Shown here piece after piece: positions 12,986 through 24,060 of a DNA stretch of 64,000 bases. Position 1 is the first letter of the stretch, and each line of letters begins with the position of its first letter. The position numbers and the translations under genes are program-made. The stretch spans positions 62,001 to 126,000 of the forward strand of contig NW_026527054.1 in the NCBI RefSeq assembly GCF_027744825.2, in the 5' to 3' direction. Under the pieces are notes generated by a model. That model searched no databases and was not told the DNA's origin. It saw only the letters and a program-made list of their open reading frames with translations. The stretch comes from Synchiropus splendidus. Its lineage: Eukaryota > Chordata > Actinopteri > Syngnathiformes > Callionymidae.

Positions 12986-15900
12986 AATGCGTTTTCAGCC
13001 TGAGATAAGGTGGGTTCCAGAACGCCAAAATAAAAATGTTGATAACTTTGGAAAAACACTTCAGACAGCTTAGATTTGATGTGCAACTACTAGAAAGACC
13101 CTTTCTGCTATAGTTGGAGGTGAAAATTTCATGTTCTGAAGTCGCCCTGCAAAGTTATGGCACAATGCAGAAAACGCGTTTTCAGCCTGAGATAAGGTGG
13201 GTTCCAGAACGCCAAACATAAAAATGTTGATAACTTTCGAAAAACACTTCAGACAGCTTAGTTTGTTGTGCAACTACTAGAAAGACACTTTCTGCTCTAG
13301 TGGGAGGAGAAAATTTCATGGTCTAAAGCTTCCCTGCAAAGTTATGGCACAATGCAGAAAACGCGTTTTAAGCGTGAGATAAGGTGAGTTCCGGAACGCC
13401 AAACATAAAAATGTTGATAAGTTTGGAACAACACATCAGACAGCTTAGATTTGATGTGCAACTACTGGAAAGACCCTTTCTGATATAGTGGGAGGTGAAA
13501 ATTTCATGTTCTGAAGCTGCCCAGCAAAGTTATGGCACAATGCAGAAAACGCGTTTTCGGCCTGAGATAAGGTCGATTCAGGAAAACCAAACATAAAAAT
13601 GTTGAAAACTTTCGAAAAACACTTCAGACAGCTAAGATTTGATGTGCAACTACGAGAAAGACCCTTTCTGCTATAGTGGGAGGTGAAAATATCATGTTCT
13701 GAACCTTCCCTGCAAAGTTATGGCACAATGTGTAAAACGCGTTTTCAGCCTGAGATGAGGTTGATTTCAGAACGCCAAACAAAAAAATGATGATAACTCA
13801 GGAGAAACTCTACAGACAGCTTAGATTTGATGTGCAACTATTAGAAATACCCTTTCTGCTATAGTGGGAGGTGAAAATTTCATGTTCTGAGGCTTTCCTG
13901 CAAAGTTATGGCAAATTGCGTATAACGCGTTTTCAGCTTGAGATAAGGTTGATTCCGGAACGACAAACATAAGAATGTTGATAACTTTGGAAAAACACTT
14001 CAGACAACTTAGATTTGATGTGCAACTACTAGAAAGACCCATTCTGCTATAGCGGGAGGCGAACATTTCATGTTCTGAAGCTTCCCTGAAAAGTTATGGC
14101 ACAATGCAGAAAACGCGTTTTCAGCCTGAGATTAGGTGGGTTCCAGAACGCCAAACATAAAAATGTTGATAACTTTGGAAAAACACTTCAGACATCTTAG
14201 ATTTGATGTGCAACTACTAGAAAGACCCTTTCTGCTATAGTGGGATGTTAAAATTTCATGTTCTGAAGCTTCCCTGCAAAGTTATGGCAAAATATGTAAA
14301 ACACGTTTTCAGGCTGAGATGAGGTGGGTTCCGGAACGCCAAACATAAAAATGTTGATAACTTTCGAAAAACACTTCAGACAGCTTAGATTTGATGTGCA
14401 ACTACTAGAAAGACCCTTTCTGCTATAGTGGGAGGAGAAAATTTCATGTTCTGAAGTCTCCCTGCAAAGTTATGGCACAATGCAGAAAACGCGTTTTCAG
14501 CCTGAGATAAGGTGGGTTCCAGAACGCCAAACATAAAAATGTTGATAACTTTGGAAAAACACTTCAGACAGCTTAGATTTGATGTGCAAATACGAGAAAG
14601 ACCCTTTCTGCTATAGTGGGAGGTAAAAATTTCATGTTCTGAAGCTTTCCTGCAAAGTTATGGCAAATTGTGTAAAACGCGTTTTCAGCCTGAGATAAGG
14701 TTGTTTCTGGAACGCCAAACATAAGAATGGTGTTAACTTTGGAAAAACACTTCAAACAGCTTAGATTTGATGTGCAACTACTAGAAATACCCTTTCTGAT
14801 ATAGTGGGAGGAGAAAATTTCATGTTCTGAAGTCGCCCTGCAAAGTTATGGCACAATGCAGAAAACGCGTTTTCAGCCGGAGATAAGGTGGGTTCCAGAA
14901 CGCCAAAAATAAAAATGTTGATAACTTTGAAAAAACACTTCAGACAGCTTAGATTTGATGTGCAACTACCAGAAAGACCCTTTCTGCTATAGTGGGAGGT
15001 GAAAATTTCATGTTCTGAGGCTTTCCTGCAAAGTTATGGCAAATTGCGTAAAACGCGTTTTCAGCTTGAGATAAGGTTGATTCCGGAACGCCAAACATAA
15101 AAATGTTGATAACTTTGGAAAAACACTTCAGACAACTTAGATTTGATGTGCAACTACTAGAAATACCCTTTCTGATATAGTGGGAGGAGAAAATTTCATG
15201 TTCAGAAGTTGCCCTGCAAAGTTATGGCACAATGCAGAAAACGCGTTTTCAGCCTGAGATAAGGTGGGTTCCAGAACGCCAAAAATAAAAATGTTGATAA
15301 CTTTGGAAAAACACTTCAGACAGCTTATATTTGATGTGCAACTACTAGAAAGACCCTTTCTGCTATAGTGGGAGGTGAAAAATTCATGTTCTGAAGCTTT
15401 CCTGCAAAGTTATGGCACAATGTGTAAAATGTGTTTTCAGCCTGAGAAAAGGTCGATTCAGGAACACCAAACATAAAAATGTTGAAAACTTTCGAAAAAC
15501 ACTTCAGACAGCTTAGATTTGATGTGCAACTACGAGAAAGACCCTTTCTGCTATAGTGGGAGGTGAAAATTTCATGTTCTGAAGCTTCCCTGCAAAGTCA
15601 TGGCACAATGCAGAAAACCTGTTTTCAGCCTGAGATAAGGTGGTTTCCAGAACGCCAAAGATAAAAATGTTGATAACTTTGGAAAAACACTTCAGACAGC
15701 TTAGATTTGATGTGCAACTACGAGAAAGACCCTTTCTGCTATAGTGGGAGGTGAAAATATCATGTTCTGAAGCTTCCCTGCAAAGTTATGGCACAATGCG
15801 TAAAACGCGTTTTCAGCCTGAGATGAGGTTGATTTCAGAACGCCAAACATAAAAATGTTGATAACTGAGGAAAAACTCTACAGACAGCTTAGATTTGATG

Positions 15901-16098
15901 TGCAACTACTGGAAAGACCCTTTCTGCTATAGTGGGAGGAGAAAATTTCATGTTCTGAAGCTTCCCTGCAAAGTTATGGGACAATGCAGAAAACGATTTT
16001 TCATCCTGAGATAAGGTCGATTCCGGAACGCCAAACATAAAAATGTTGATAACTTTCGAAAAACACTTCAGACAGCTTAGATTTGATGTGCAACTACT

Positions 16099-16850
16099 CG
16101 AAAGACCCTTTCTGCTGTAGTGGGAGGTGAAAATTTCATGTTCTGAAGCTTCCCTGCAAAGTTATGGCACAATGCAGAAAACGCGTTTTCAGCCTGAGAT
16201 AAGGTGGGTTCCAGAAAGCCAAGCATAAAAATGTTGATATCTTTGGAAAAACACTTCAGACAGCTTAGATTTGATGTGCAACTACTAGAAAGACCCTTTC
16301 TGCTATAGTGGGAGGTAAAAATTTCATGTTCTGAAGCTTTCCTGCAAAGTTATGGCAAATTGTGTAAAACGCGTTTTCAGCCTGAGATAAGGTTGTTTCT
16401 GGAACGCCAAACATAAGAATGGTGTTAACTTTGGAAAAACACTTCAAACAGCTTAGATTTGATGTGCAACTACTAGAAAGACCCTATCTGCTATAGTGGG
16501 AGGCGAACATTTCATGTTCTGAAGCTTCCCTGAAAAGTTATGGCACAATGCAGAAAACGCGTTTTCAGCCTGAGATTAGTTGGGTTCCAGAACGCCAAAC
16601 ATAAAAATGTTGATAACATTGGAAAAACACTTCAGACATCTTAGATTTGATGTGCAACTACTAGAAAGACCCTTTCTGCTATAGTGGGATGTTAAAATTT
16701 CATGTTCTGAAGCTTCCCTGCAAAGTTATGGCAAAATATGTAAAACACGTTTTCAGGCTGAGATAAGGTGGGTTCCGGAACGCCAAACATAAAAATGTTG
16801 ATAACTTTCGAAAAACACTTCAGACAGCTTAGATTTGATGTGCAACTACT
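16099..16850 (+). repeat. 752 bp segment present in A1, absent from A2
   Basis: These are four monomers, including the CTACTCGAAAG/GCTGTAG type and a monomer with CAGAAAGCCAAGC. In A2 the flanks meet at 59,66x within GTGCAACTACT followed by AGAAAGACCC. The size is exactly 4 x 188. The monomers are close relatives of 18,333-19,432 and neighbours, so either loss in A2 or gain in A1 is possible. Confidence 0.85.
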
Positions 16851-17738
16851 AGAAAGACCCTTTCTGCTATAGTGGGAGGAGAAAATTTCATGTTCTGAAG
16901 TCTCCCTGCAAAGTTATGGCACAATGCAGAAAACGCGTTTTCAGCCTGAGATAAGGTGGGTTCCAGAACGCCAAACATAAAAATGTTGATAACTTTGGAA
17001 AAACACTTCAGACAGCTTAGATTTGATGTGCAAATACGAGAAAGACCCTTTCTGCTATAGTGGGAGGTAAAAATTTCATGTTCTGAAGCTTTCCTGCAAA
17101 GTTATGGCAAATTGTGTAAAACGCGTTTTCAGCCTGAGATAAGGTTGTTTCTGGAACGCCAAACATAAGAATGGTGTTAACTTTGGAAAAACACTTCAAA
17201 CAGCTTAGATTTGATGTGCAACTACTAGAAATACCCTTTCTGATATAGTGGGAGGAGAAAATTTCATGTTCTGAAGTCGCCCTGCAAAGTTATGGCACAA
17301 TGCAGAAAACGCGTTTTCAGCCGGAGATAAGGTGGGTTCCAGAACGCCAAAAATAAAAATGTTGATAACTTTGAAAAAACACTTCAGACAGCTTAGATTT
17401 GATGTGCAACTACCAGAAAGACCCTTTCTGCTATAGTGGGAGGTGAAAATTTCATGTTCTGAGGCTTTCCTGCAAAGTTATGGCAAATTGCGTAAAAATG
17501 CGTTTTCAGCTTGAGATAAGGTTGATTCCGGAACGCCAAACATAAAAATGTTGATAACTTTGGAAAAACACTTCAGACAACTTAGATTTGATGTGCAACT
17601 ACTAGAAATACCCTTTCTGATATAGTGGGAGGAGAAAATTTCATGTTCAGAAGTCGCCCTGCAAAGTTATGGCACAATGCAGAAAACGCGTTTTCAGCCT
17701 GAGATAAGGTGGGTTCCAGAACGCCAAAAATAAAAATG

Positions 17739-18090
17739 TTGATAACTTTGGAAAAACACTTCAGACAGCTTATATTTGATGTGCAACTAATAGAAAAACC
17801 CTTTCCGCTATAGTGGGAGTTGAAAATTTCATGTTCTGAGGCTTTCCTGCAAAGATATGGCAAATTGCGCAAAACGCGTTTTCAGCCTGAGATAAGGTTG
17901 TTTCTGGAACTTTGGAAAAACACTTCAAACAGCTTAGATTTGATGTGCAACTACTAGAAAGAACCTTTCTGCTATAGCTGGACGTGAAAATTTCGTGTTC
18001 TGAAGTTTCCCTGCAAAGTTATGGCACAATGCAGAAAACACGTTTTCAGACTGAGATAAGGTTGATTCCGGAACGCCAAACATAAGAATG
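17739..18090 (+). repeat. Two monomers spanning a 24 bp internal deletion
   Basis: Two successive TTGATAAC starts would be 376 bp apart, but the interval is 352. At 17,910/17,911 the sequence runs TTTCTGGAAC straight into TTTGGAAAAAC. The expected CGCCAAACATAAG...GTTAA piece (24 bases, intact in the sister monomer near 19,390) is missing. Both edges carry AAC, so the loss removed the segment between two short direct repeats. The same deletion is in A2 at 58,322-58,673 and 60,554-60,905. Confidence 0.92.
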
Positions 18091-20189
18091 TTGATAACTT
18101 TGGAAAAACACTTCAGACTACTTAGATTTGATGTGCAACTATTAGAAATACCCTTTCTGATATAGTGGGAGGTGAAAATTTCATGTTCTGAAGCTTCCCT
18201 GCAAAGTTATGACACAATGCAGAAAACACGTTTTCAGCCTCAGATAAGGTCGATTCCGGAACGCCAAACATCAAAATGTAGATAACTTTGGAAAAACACT
18301 TCAGACAGCTTAGATTTGATGTGCAACTACTAGAAAGACCCTTTCTGCTATAGTGGGAGGTGAAAAATTCATGTTCTGAAGCTTTCCTGCAAAGTTATGG
18401 CACAATGTGTAAAATGTGTTTTCAGCCTGAGAAAAGGTCGATTCAGGAACACCAAACATAAAAATGTTGAAAACTTTCGAAAAACACTTCAGACAGCTTA
18501 GATTTGATGTGCAACTACGAGAAAGACCATTTCTGCTATAGTGGGAGGTGAAAATTTCATGTTCTGAAGCTTCCCTGCAAAGTCATGGCACAATGCAGAA
18601 AACCTGTTTTCAGCCTGAGATAAGGTGGTTTCCAGAACGCCAAAGATAAAAATGTTGATAACTTTGGAAAAACACTTCAGACAGCTTAGATTTGATGTGC
18701 AACTACGAGAAAGACCCTTTCTGCTATAGTGGGAGGTGAAAATATCATGTTCTGAAGCTTCCCTGCAAAGTTATGGCACAATGCGTAAAACGCGTTTTCA
18801 GCCTGAGATGAGGTTGATTTCAGAACGCCAAACATAAAAATGTTGATAACTGAGGAAAAACTCTACAGACAGCTTAGATTTGATGTGCAACTACTGGAAA
18901 GACCCTTTCTGCTATAGTGGGAGGAGAAAATTTCATGTTCTGAAGCTTCCCTGCAAAGTTATGGGACAATGCAGAAAACGATTTTTCATCCTGAGATAAG
19001 GTCGATTCCGGAACGCCAAACATAAAAATGTTGATAACTTTCGAAAAACACTTCAGACAGCTTAGATTTGATGTGCAACTACTCGAAAGACCCTTTCTGC
19101 TGTAGTGGGAGGTGAAAATTTCATGTTCTGAAGCTTCCCTGCAAAGTTATGGCACAATGCAGAAAACGCGTTTTCAGCCTGAGATAAGGTGGGTTCCAGA
19201 AAGCCAAGCATAAAAATGTTGATATCTTTGGAAAAACACTTCAGACAGCTTAGATTTGATGTGCAACTACTAGAAAGACCCTTTCTGCTATAGTGGGAGG
19301 TAAAAATTTCATGTTCTGAAGCTTTCCTGCAAAGTTATGGCAAATTGTGTAAAACGCGTTTTCAGCCTGAGATAAGGTTGTTTCTGGAACGCCAAACATA
19401 AGAATGGTGTTAACTTTGGAAAAACACTTCAAACAGCTTAGATTTGATGTGCAACTACTAGAAATACCCTTTCTGATATAGTGGGAGGAGAAAATTTCAT
19501 GTTCTGAAGTCGCCCTGCAAAGTTATGGCACAATGCAGAAAATGCGTTTTCAGCCTGAGATAAGGTGGGTTCCAGAACGCCAAAAATAAAAATGTTGATA
19601 ACTTTGGAAAAACACTTCAGACAGCTTAGATTTGATGTGCAACTACTAGAAAGACCCTTTCTGCTATAGTGGGAGGTGAAAATTTCATGTTCTGAGGCTT
19701 TCCTGCAAAGTTATGGCAAATTGCGCAAAACGCGTTTTCAGCCTGAGATAAGGTTGTTTCTGGAACGCCAAACATAAAAATGGTGTTAACTTTGGAAAAA
19801 CACTTCAAACAGCTTAGATTTGATGTGCAACTACTAGAAAGAACCTTTCTGCTATAGTGGGAGGCGAACATTTCATGTTCTGAAGTTTCCCTGCAAAGCT
19901 ATGGCACAATGCAGAAAACGCGTTTTCAGCCTGAGATTAGGTGGGTTCCAGAACGCCAAACATAAAAATGTTGATAACTTTGGAAAAACACTTCAGACAG
20001 CTTAGATTTGATGTGCAACTACTAGAAAGACCCTTTCTGCTGCAGTGGGAGGTGAAAATTTCATGTTCTGAAGCATCCCTGCAAAGTTATGCCACAATGC
20101 AGGAAACGCGTTTTCAGCCTGAGATAAGGTCAGTTCCGGAAAGCCAAACATAAAAATATTGATAACTTTGGAAAAACACTTCAGACAGC

Positions 20190-21109
20190 TTAGATTTGAT
20201 GTGCAACTACTAGAAAGACCCTTTCTGCTATAGTGGGAGTTGAAAATTTCATGTTCTGAAGCTTCCCTGCAAAGTTATGGCAAAATATGTAAAACGCGTT
20301 TTCAGGCTGAGATAAGGTGGGTTCCGGAACGCCAAACATAAAAATGTTGATAACTTTTGAAAAACACTTCAGACAGCTTAGATTTGATGTGCAACTACTA
20401 GAAAGACCCTTTCTGCTAATGTGGGAGGAGAGAATTTCATGTTCTGAAGTCTCCCTGCAAAGTTATGGCACAATGCAGAAAACACGTTTTCAGCCTGAGA
20501 TAAGGTGGGTTCCAGAACGCCAAACATAAAAATGTTGATAACTTTGGAAAAACACTTCAGACAGCTTAGATTTGATGTGCAACTACTAGAAAGACCCTTT
20601 CTGCTATAGTGGGAGGTAAACATTTCATGTTCTGAAGCTTTCCTGCAAAGTTATTGCAAATTGTATAAAACGCGTTTTCAGCCTGAGATAAGGTTGTTTC
20701 TGGAACGCCAAACATAAGAATGGTGTTAACTTTGGAAAAACACTTCAAACAGCTTAGATTTGATGTGCAACTACTAGAAAGACACTTTCTGCTATAGTGG
20801 GAAGTGAAAATTTCATGTTCTGAAGCTTCCCTGCAAAGTTATGGCACAATGCAGAAAACGCGTTTTCAGCCTGAGATAAGGTCGATTCCGGAAATCCAAA
20901 CATAAAAATATTGATAACTTTGGAAAAACACGTCAGACAGCTTAGATTTGATGTGCAACTACTAGAAAGACCCTTTCTGCTATAGTGGGAGTTGAAAATT
21001 TCATGTTCTGAAGCTTCCCTGCAAAGTTATGGCAAAATATGTAAAACGCGTTTTCAGGCTGAGATAAGGTGGGTTCCGGAACGCCAAACATAAAAATGTT
21101 GATAACTTT
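20190..21109 (+). repeat. Right end of block A1 with partial 752 bp repeat
   Basis: The monomer with GTGGGAGTTGAAAATTTC followed by GCAAAATATGTAAAAC occurs at ~20,235-20,300 and again at ~20,990-21,045, about 752 bp later. The second occurrence leads into TAACTTTCGAAAAAC at 21,110, where A1 and A2 part. Confidence 0.8.
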
Positions 21110-22305
21110 CGAAAAACACTTCAGACAGCTTAGATTTGATGGGCAACAACGAGAAAGACCCTTTCTGCTATAGTGGGAACTGAAAATTTCATGTTCTTAA
21201 GCTTGCCTGCAAAGTTATGGCACAATGCGTAAAAAGCGTTTTCAGCCTGAGATAAGGTCGATTCCGGAAGGCCAAACATAAAAATGTTGATAACTTTGGA
21301 AAGACACTTCAGACAGTTGAGATTTGATGTGCAACAACTAGAAGGACCCTTTCTACTATAGCGGGAGGTGAAAATTTCATGTTAGGAGGCTTCCCTGCAA
21401 AGTTATGGCACATTGCAGAAAACACGTTTTCAGACTGAGATAAGGTGGGTTCCAGAACGCCAAATATAAAAATGTTCATTACTTTGGAAAAACACTTCAG
21501 ACAGCTTAGATTTGATGTGCAACTACAAGAAAGACCCTTTCTGCTATAGTGGGAGGTGAAAATTTCATGTTCTGAAGCTTTATGTAAAGTTATGGCACAA
21601 TGCGTAAAACGCGTTTTCAGCCTGATATAAGGTGGGTTCAGGAACGACAAACTTAAAAATGTTGATAACTTTGGAAAAACACCAGAAAACTTAGATTTGA
21701 TGTGCAACGACTAGAAAGACCCTTTCTGCTATAGTGCTATGTGACAATTTCATGTTCTGAAGCTTCCCTGAGAAGTTATGGCACAATGCAGAAAACGCGT
21801 TTTCAGCCTGAGATACGGTGGCTTCCGGAACGCCAAGCGTAAAAATGTTGATAACTTTGGAAAAACACTTCAGACAGCTTAGATTTGATGTGCAACTACT
21901 AGAAAGACACTTTCTGATATAGTGGGATGTGAAAATTCGATGTACTGAAGCTTCCCTGCAAAGTTATGGCACAATGCAGAAAACGCATTTTTAGCCTGAG
22001 ATAAGGTCGATTCCGGAACGTCAAACATAAAAATGTAGATAACTTTGGAAAAACACTTCGGACAGCTTAGATTAGATGTGCAACTACTAGAAAGACCCTT
22101 TCTGCTATAGTGGTGGGGCGAAAATTCCATGTTCTGAAGCTTCATGCAAAGTTATGGCACAATGCGTAAAACGCGTTTTCAGCCTTAGATAAGGTCGATT
22201 CCGGAACGCCAAACATAAAAATGTTGATAACTTTGTAAAAACACTTCAGACAGCTTAGATTTGATGTGCAACTACTAGAAAGACCCTTTCTGCTATAGTG
22301 GGAGG

Positions 22306-22501
22306 TTAAAATTTCATGTTCTGAAGCTTCCCTGAAAAGTTATGGCACAATGCACAAAAACGCTTTTCAGCCTGAGATAAGGTGAGTTTCGGAACGCCAA
22401 ACATAAAAGTGTTGATAACTTTGTAAAAACACTTCAGACAGCTTAGATTTGATGTGCAACTACTAGAAAGACACTTTCTGATATGGTGGGTGGTGAAAAT
22501 T
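22306..22501 (+). repeat. 196 bp repeat pair, first member
   Basis: This stretch, with GCACAAAAACGCTTTTCAGC, GGTGAGTTTCGG, CATAAAAGTGTTG and GATATGGTGGGTGG, recurs at 23,059-23,254 (offset 753). It carries one visible internal change within GGCACAATGCAC versus GGCACTATGCAC and one in TTTGTAAAAAC versus TTTGGAAAAAC. Confidence 0.85.
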
Positions 22502-23058
22502 CGATGTTCTGAAGCTTCCCTGAAAAGTTATGGCACAATACGTAAAACGCGTTTTCAGCCTGAGACAAGGTCGATTCCGTAAAGCCAAAAATAAAAAATG
22601 TTTATAACTTTGGAAAAACACTTCAGACAGCTTAGATTTGATGTGCAACTACTAGAAAGACCCTTTCTGCTATAGTGGGAGGTGAAATTTTCATGTTCTA
22701 AAGCTTCCCTGCAAAGTAATGGCACAATGCAGGAAACGCGTTTTCAGCCTGAGATAAGGGCGATTCCGGAACGCCAAACATAAAAATATTGATAACTTTG
22801 GAAAAACACTTCAGACAGCTTAGATTTGATGTGCAACTACTAGAAAGACCCTTTCTGCTATAGTGGGAGGAGAAAATTTCATGTTCTGAAGTCTCCCTGC
22901 AAAGTTATGGCACTATCCAGAAAACGCGTTTTCAGCCTGAGATAAGGTGGGTTCCAGAACGCCAAACATAAAAATGTGGATAACTTTGGAAAAACACTTC
23001 AGACAGCTTAGATTTGATGTGCAACTACTAGAAAGACCTTTTCTGCTATAGTGGAAGT

Positions 23059-23254
23059 TTAAAATTTCATGTTCTGAAGCTTCCCTGAAAAGTTATGGCA
23101 CTATGCACAAAAACGCTTTTCAGCCTGAGATAAGGTGAGTTTCGGAACGCCAAACATAAAAGTGTTGATAACTTTGGAAAAACACTTCAGACAGCTTAGA
23201 TTTGATGTGCAACTACTAGAAAGACACTTTCTGATATGGTGGGTGGTGAAAATT
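23059..23254 (+). repeat. 196 bp repeat pair, second member
   Basis: This is the second copy of 22,306-22,501. The one-base excess over 4 x 188 comes from an extra A in the intervening monomer near 22,592. Confidence 0.85.
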
Positions 23255-23484
23255 TCATGTTCTGAAGCTTCCCTGCAAAGTTATGGCACAATGCAGAAAA
23301 CGCGTTTTCAGCCTCAGATAAGGTCGATTCCGGAACGCCAAACATCAAAATGTAGATAACTTTGGAAAAACACTTCAGACAGCTTAGATTTGATGTGCAA
23401 CTACTAGAAAGACCCTTTCTACTATAGTGGGAGGTGAAAATTTCATGTTCTGAAGCTTCCCTGCAAAGTTATGCCACAATGGAG

Positions 23485-24060
23485 AAAACGCGTTTTGGGC
23501 CTGAGATAAGGTGGGTTCCGGAACGCCAAACATAAAAATGTTCATAACTTTGGAAAAACACTTCAGACAGCTTAGATTTGGTGTGCAACTACAAGACAGA
23601 CCCTTTCTGCTATAGTGGGAGGTGAATTTTCATGTTCTGAAGCTTCCCAGCAAAGTTATGCCACAATGGAGAAAACACGTTTTGTGCCTGAGATTAGGTG
23701 GGTTCCGGAAAGCCAAACATAAAAATGTTGATAACTTAGGAAAAGCACTTCAGACAGCTTTGATTTGATGTGCAACTAGAAGACAGATCCTTTCAGAAAT
23801 AGTGGGAGGTTAAAATTTCATATTCTGAAGTTTCCTGCACATTTATGCCACAATGCAGAAAACATGTTTTCAGCCTGAGATCAGGTGGGTTCCCGAACGC
23901 CAAACATAAAAATGTTGATAACTTTGAAAAAACACTTCAGACAGCTTAGATTTGCTCTGCAACTTCTAGAAAGACCCTTTCTGCTTTAGTAGGAGGTGAA
24001 AATTTCATTTCCTGAAGCTTCCCTGCAAAGTTATGGCACAAAGCGAAAAAGCATTTTCAG
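23485..24060 (+). repeat. Most divergent monomers of the window
   Basis: Three to four successive monomers depart from the consensus at otherwise stable sites: GTTTTGGGCCTGAG, GTTTTGTGCCTGAG, CTACAAGACAGACCC, CTAGAAGACAGATCC, CAGAAATAGTGGG, GTTTCCTGCACATTTATGCC and GGTTCCCGAACGCC. The GAAAACGCGTTTTC dyad is broken or altered in most of them. They may be an old subfamily or a decayed remnant. Confidence 0.7.

Larger units (their letters stand above)
14009..19432 (+). repeat. Two ~2.2-2.4 kb related units in A1
   Basis: Segments starting near 14,009 and 16,453 repeat each other with a 2,444 bp (13-monomer) offset. Shared monomers are GGCGAACATTTC, CAGACATCTTAG, the GTCTCCCTG type, and the TTGTGTAAAAC/AATGGTGTTAAC type at ~14,573 and 17,017. 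After ~15,328 the first unit lacks three monomers that the second has (17,77x-18,31x). The units differ by private states: CAGAAGTTGCCC at ~15,205 versus CAGAAGTCGCCC at ~17,648, and ACCCTTTCTG versus ACCATTTCTG in the CTACGAGAAAG monomer (~15,541, ~18,528). The same pairs of states separate the two units in A2. Confidence 0.85.
119..21109 (+). repeat. Block A1: left copy of ~21 kb duplicated satellite segment
   Basis: From 119 to 21,109 the sequence aligns to 43,712-63,924 with very few mismatches once a handful of monomer-length gaps are allowed. The offset runs 43,593, 43,781, 43,593, 43,781, 42,278, 43,028, 43,568, 42,816, 42,815 across the block. Private variants are shared, including a T7 run at 1,986-1,992, odd monomers near 4,070 and 4,890, and a 24 bp deletion near 17,911. 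Before 119 the two flanks differ (TGCAAGTACT versus TGCAACTACT, and upstream changes). At 21,110 they part again. Length here is 20,991 bp. Confidence 0.95.

Noticed and set aside
21309..21707. Longest open frame, 132 codons on the minus strand
   Set aside because: It spans just over two monomers and exists because stop codons are mutated there. It contains the same satellite-derived peptide segments as the rest and has no independent support.
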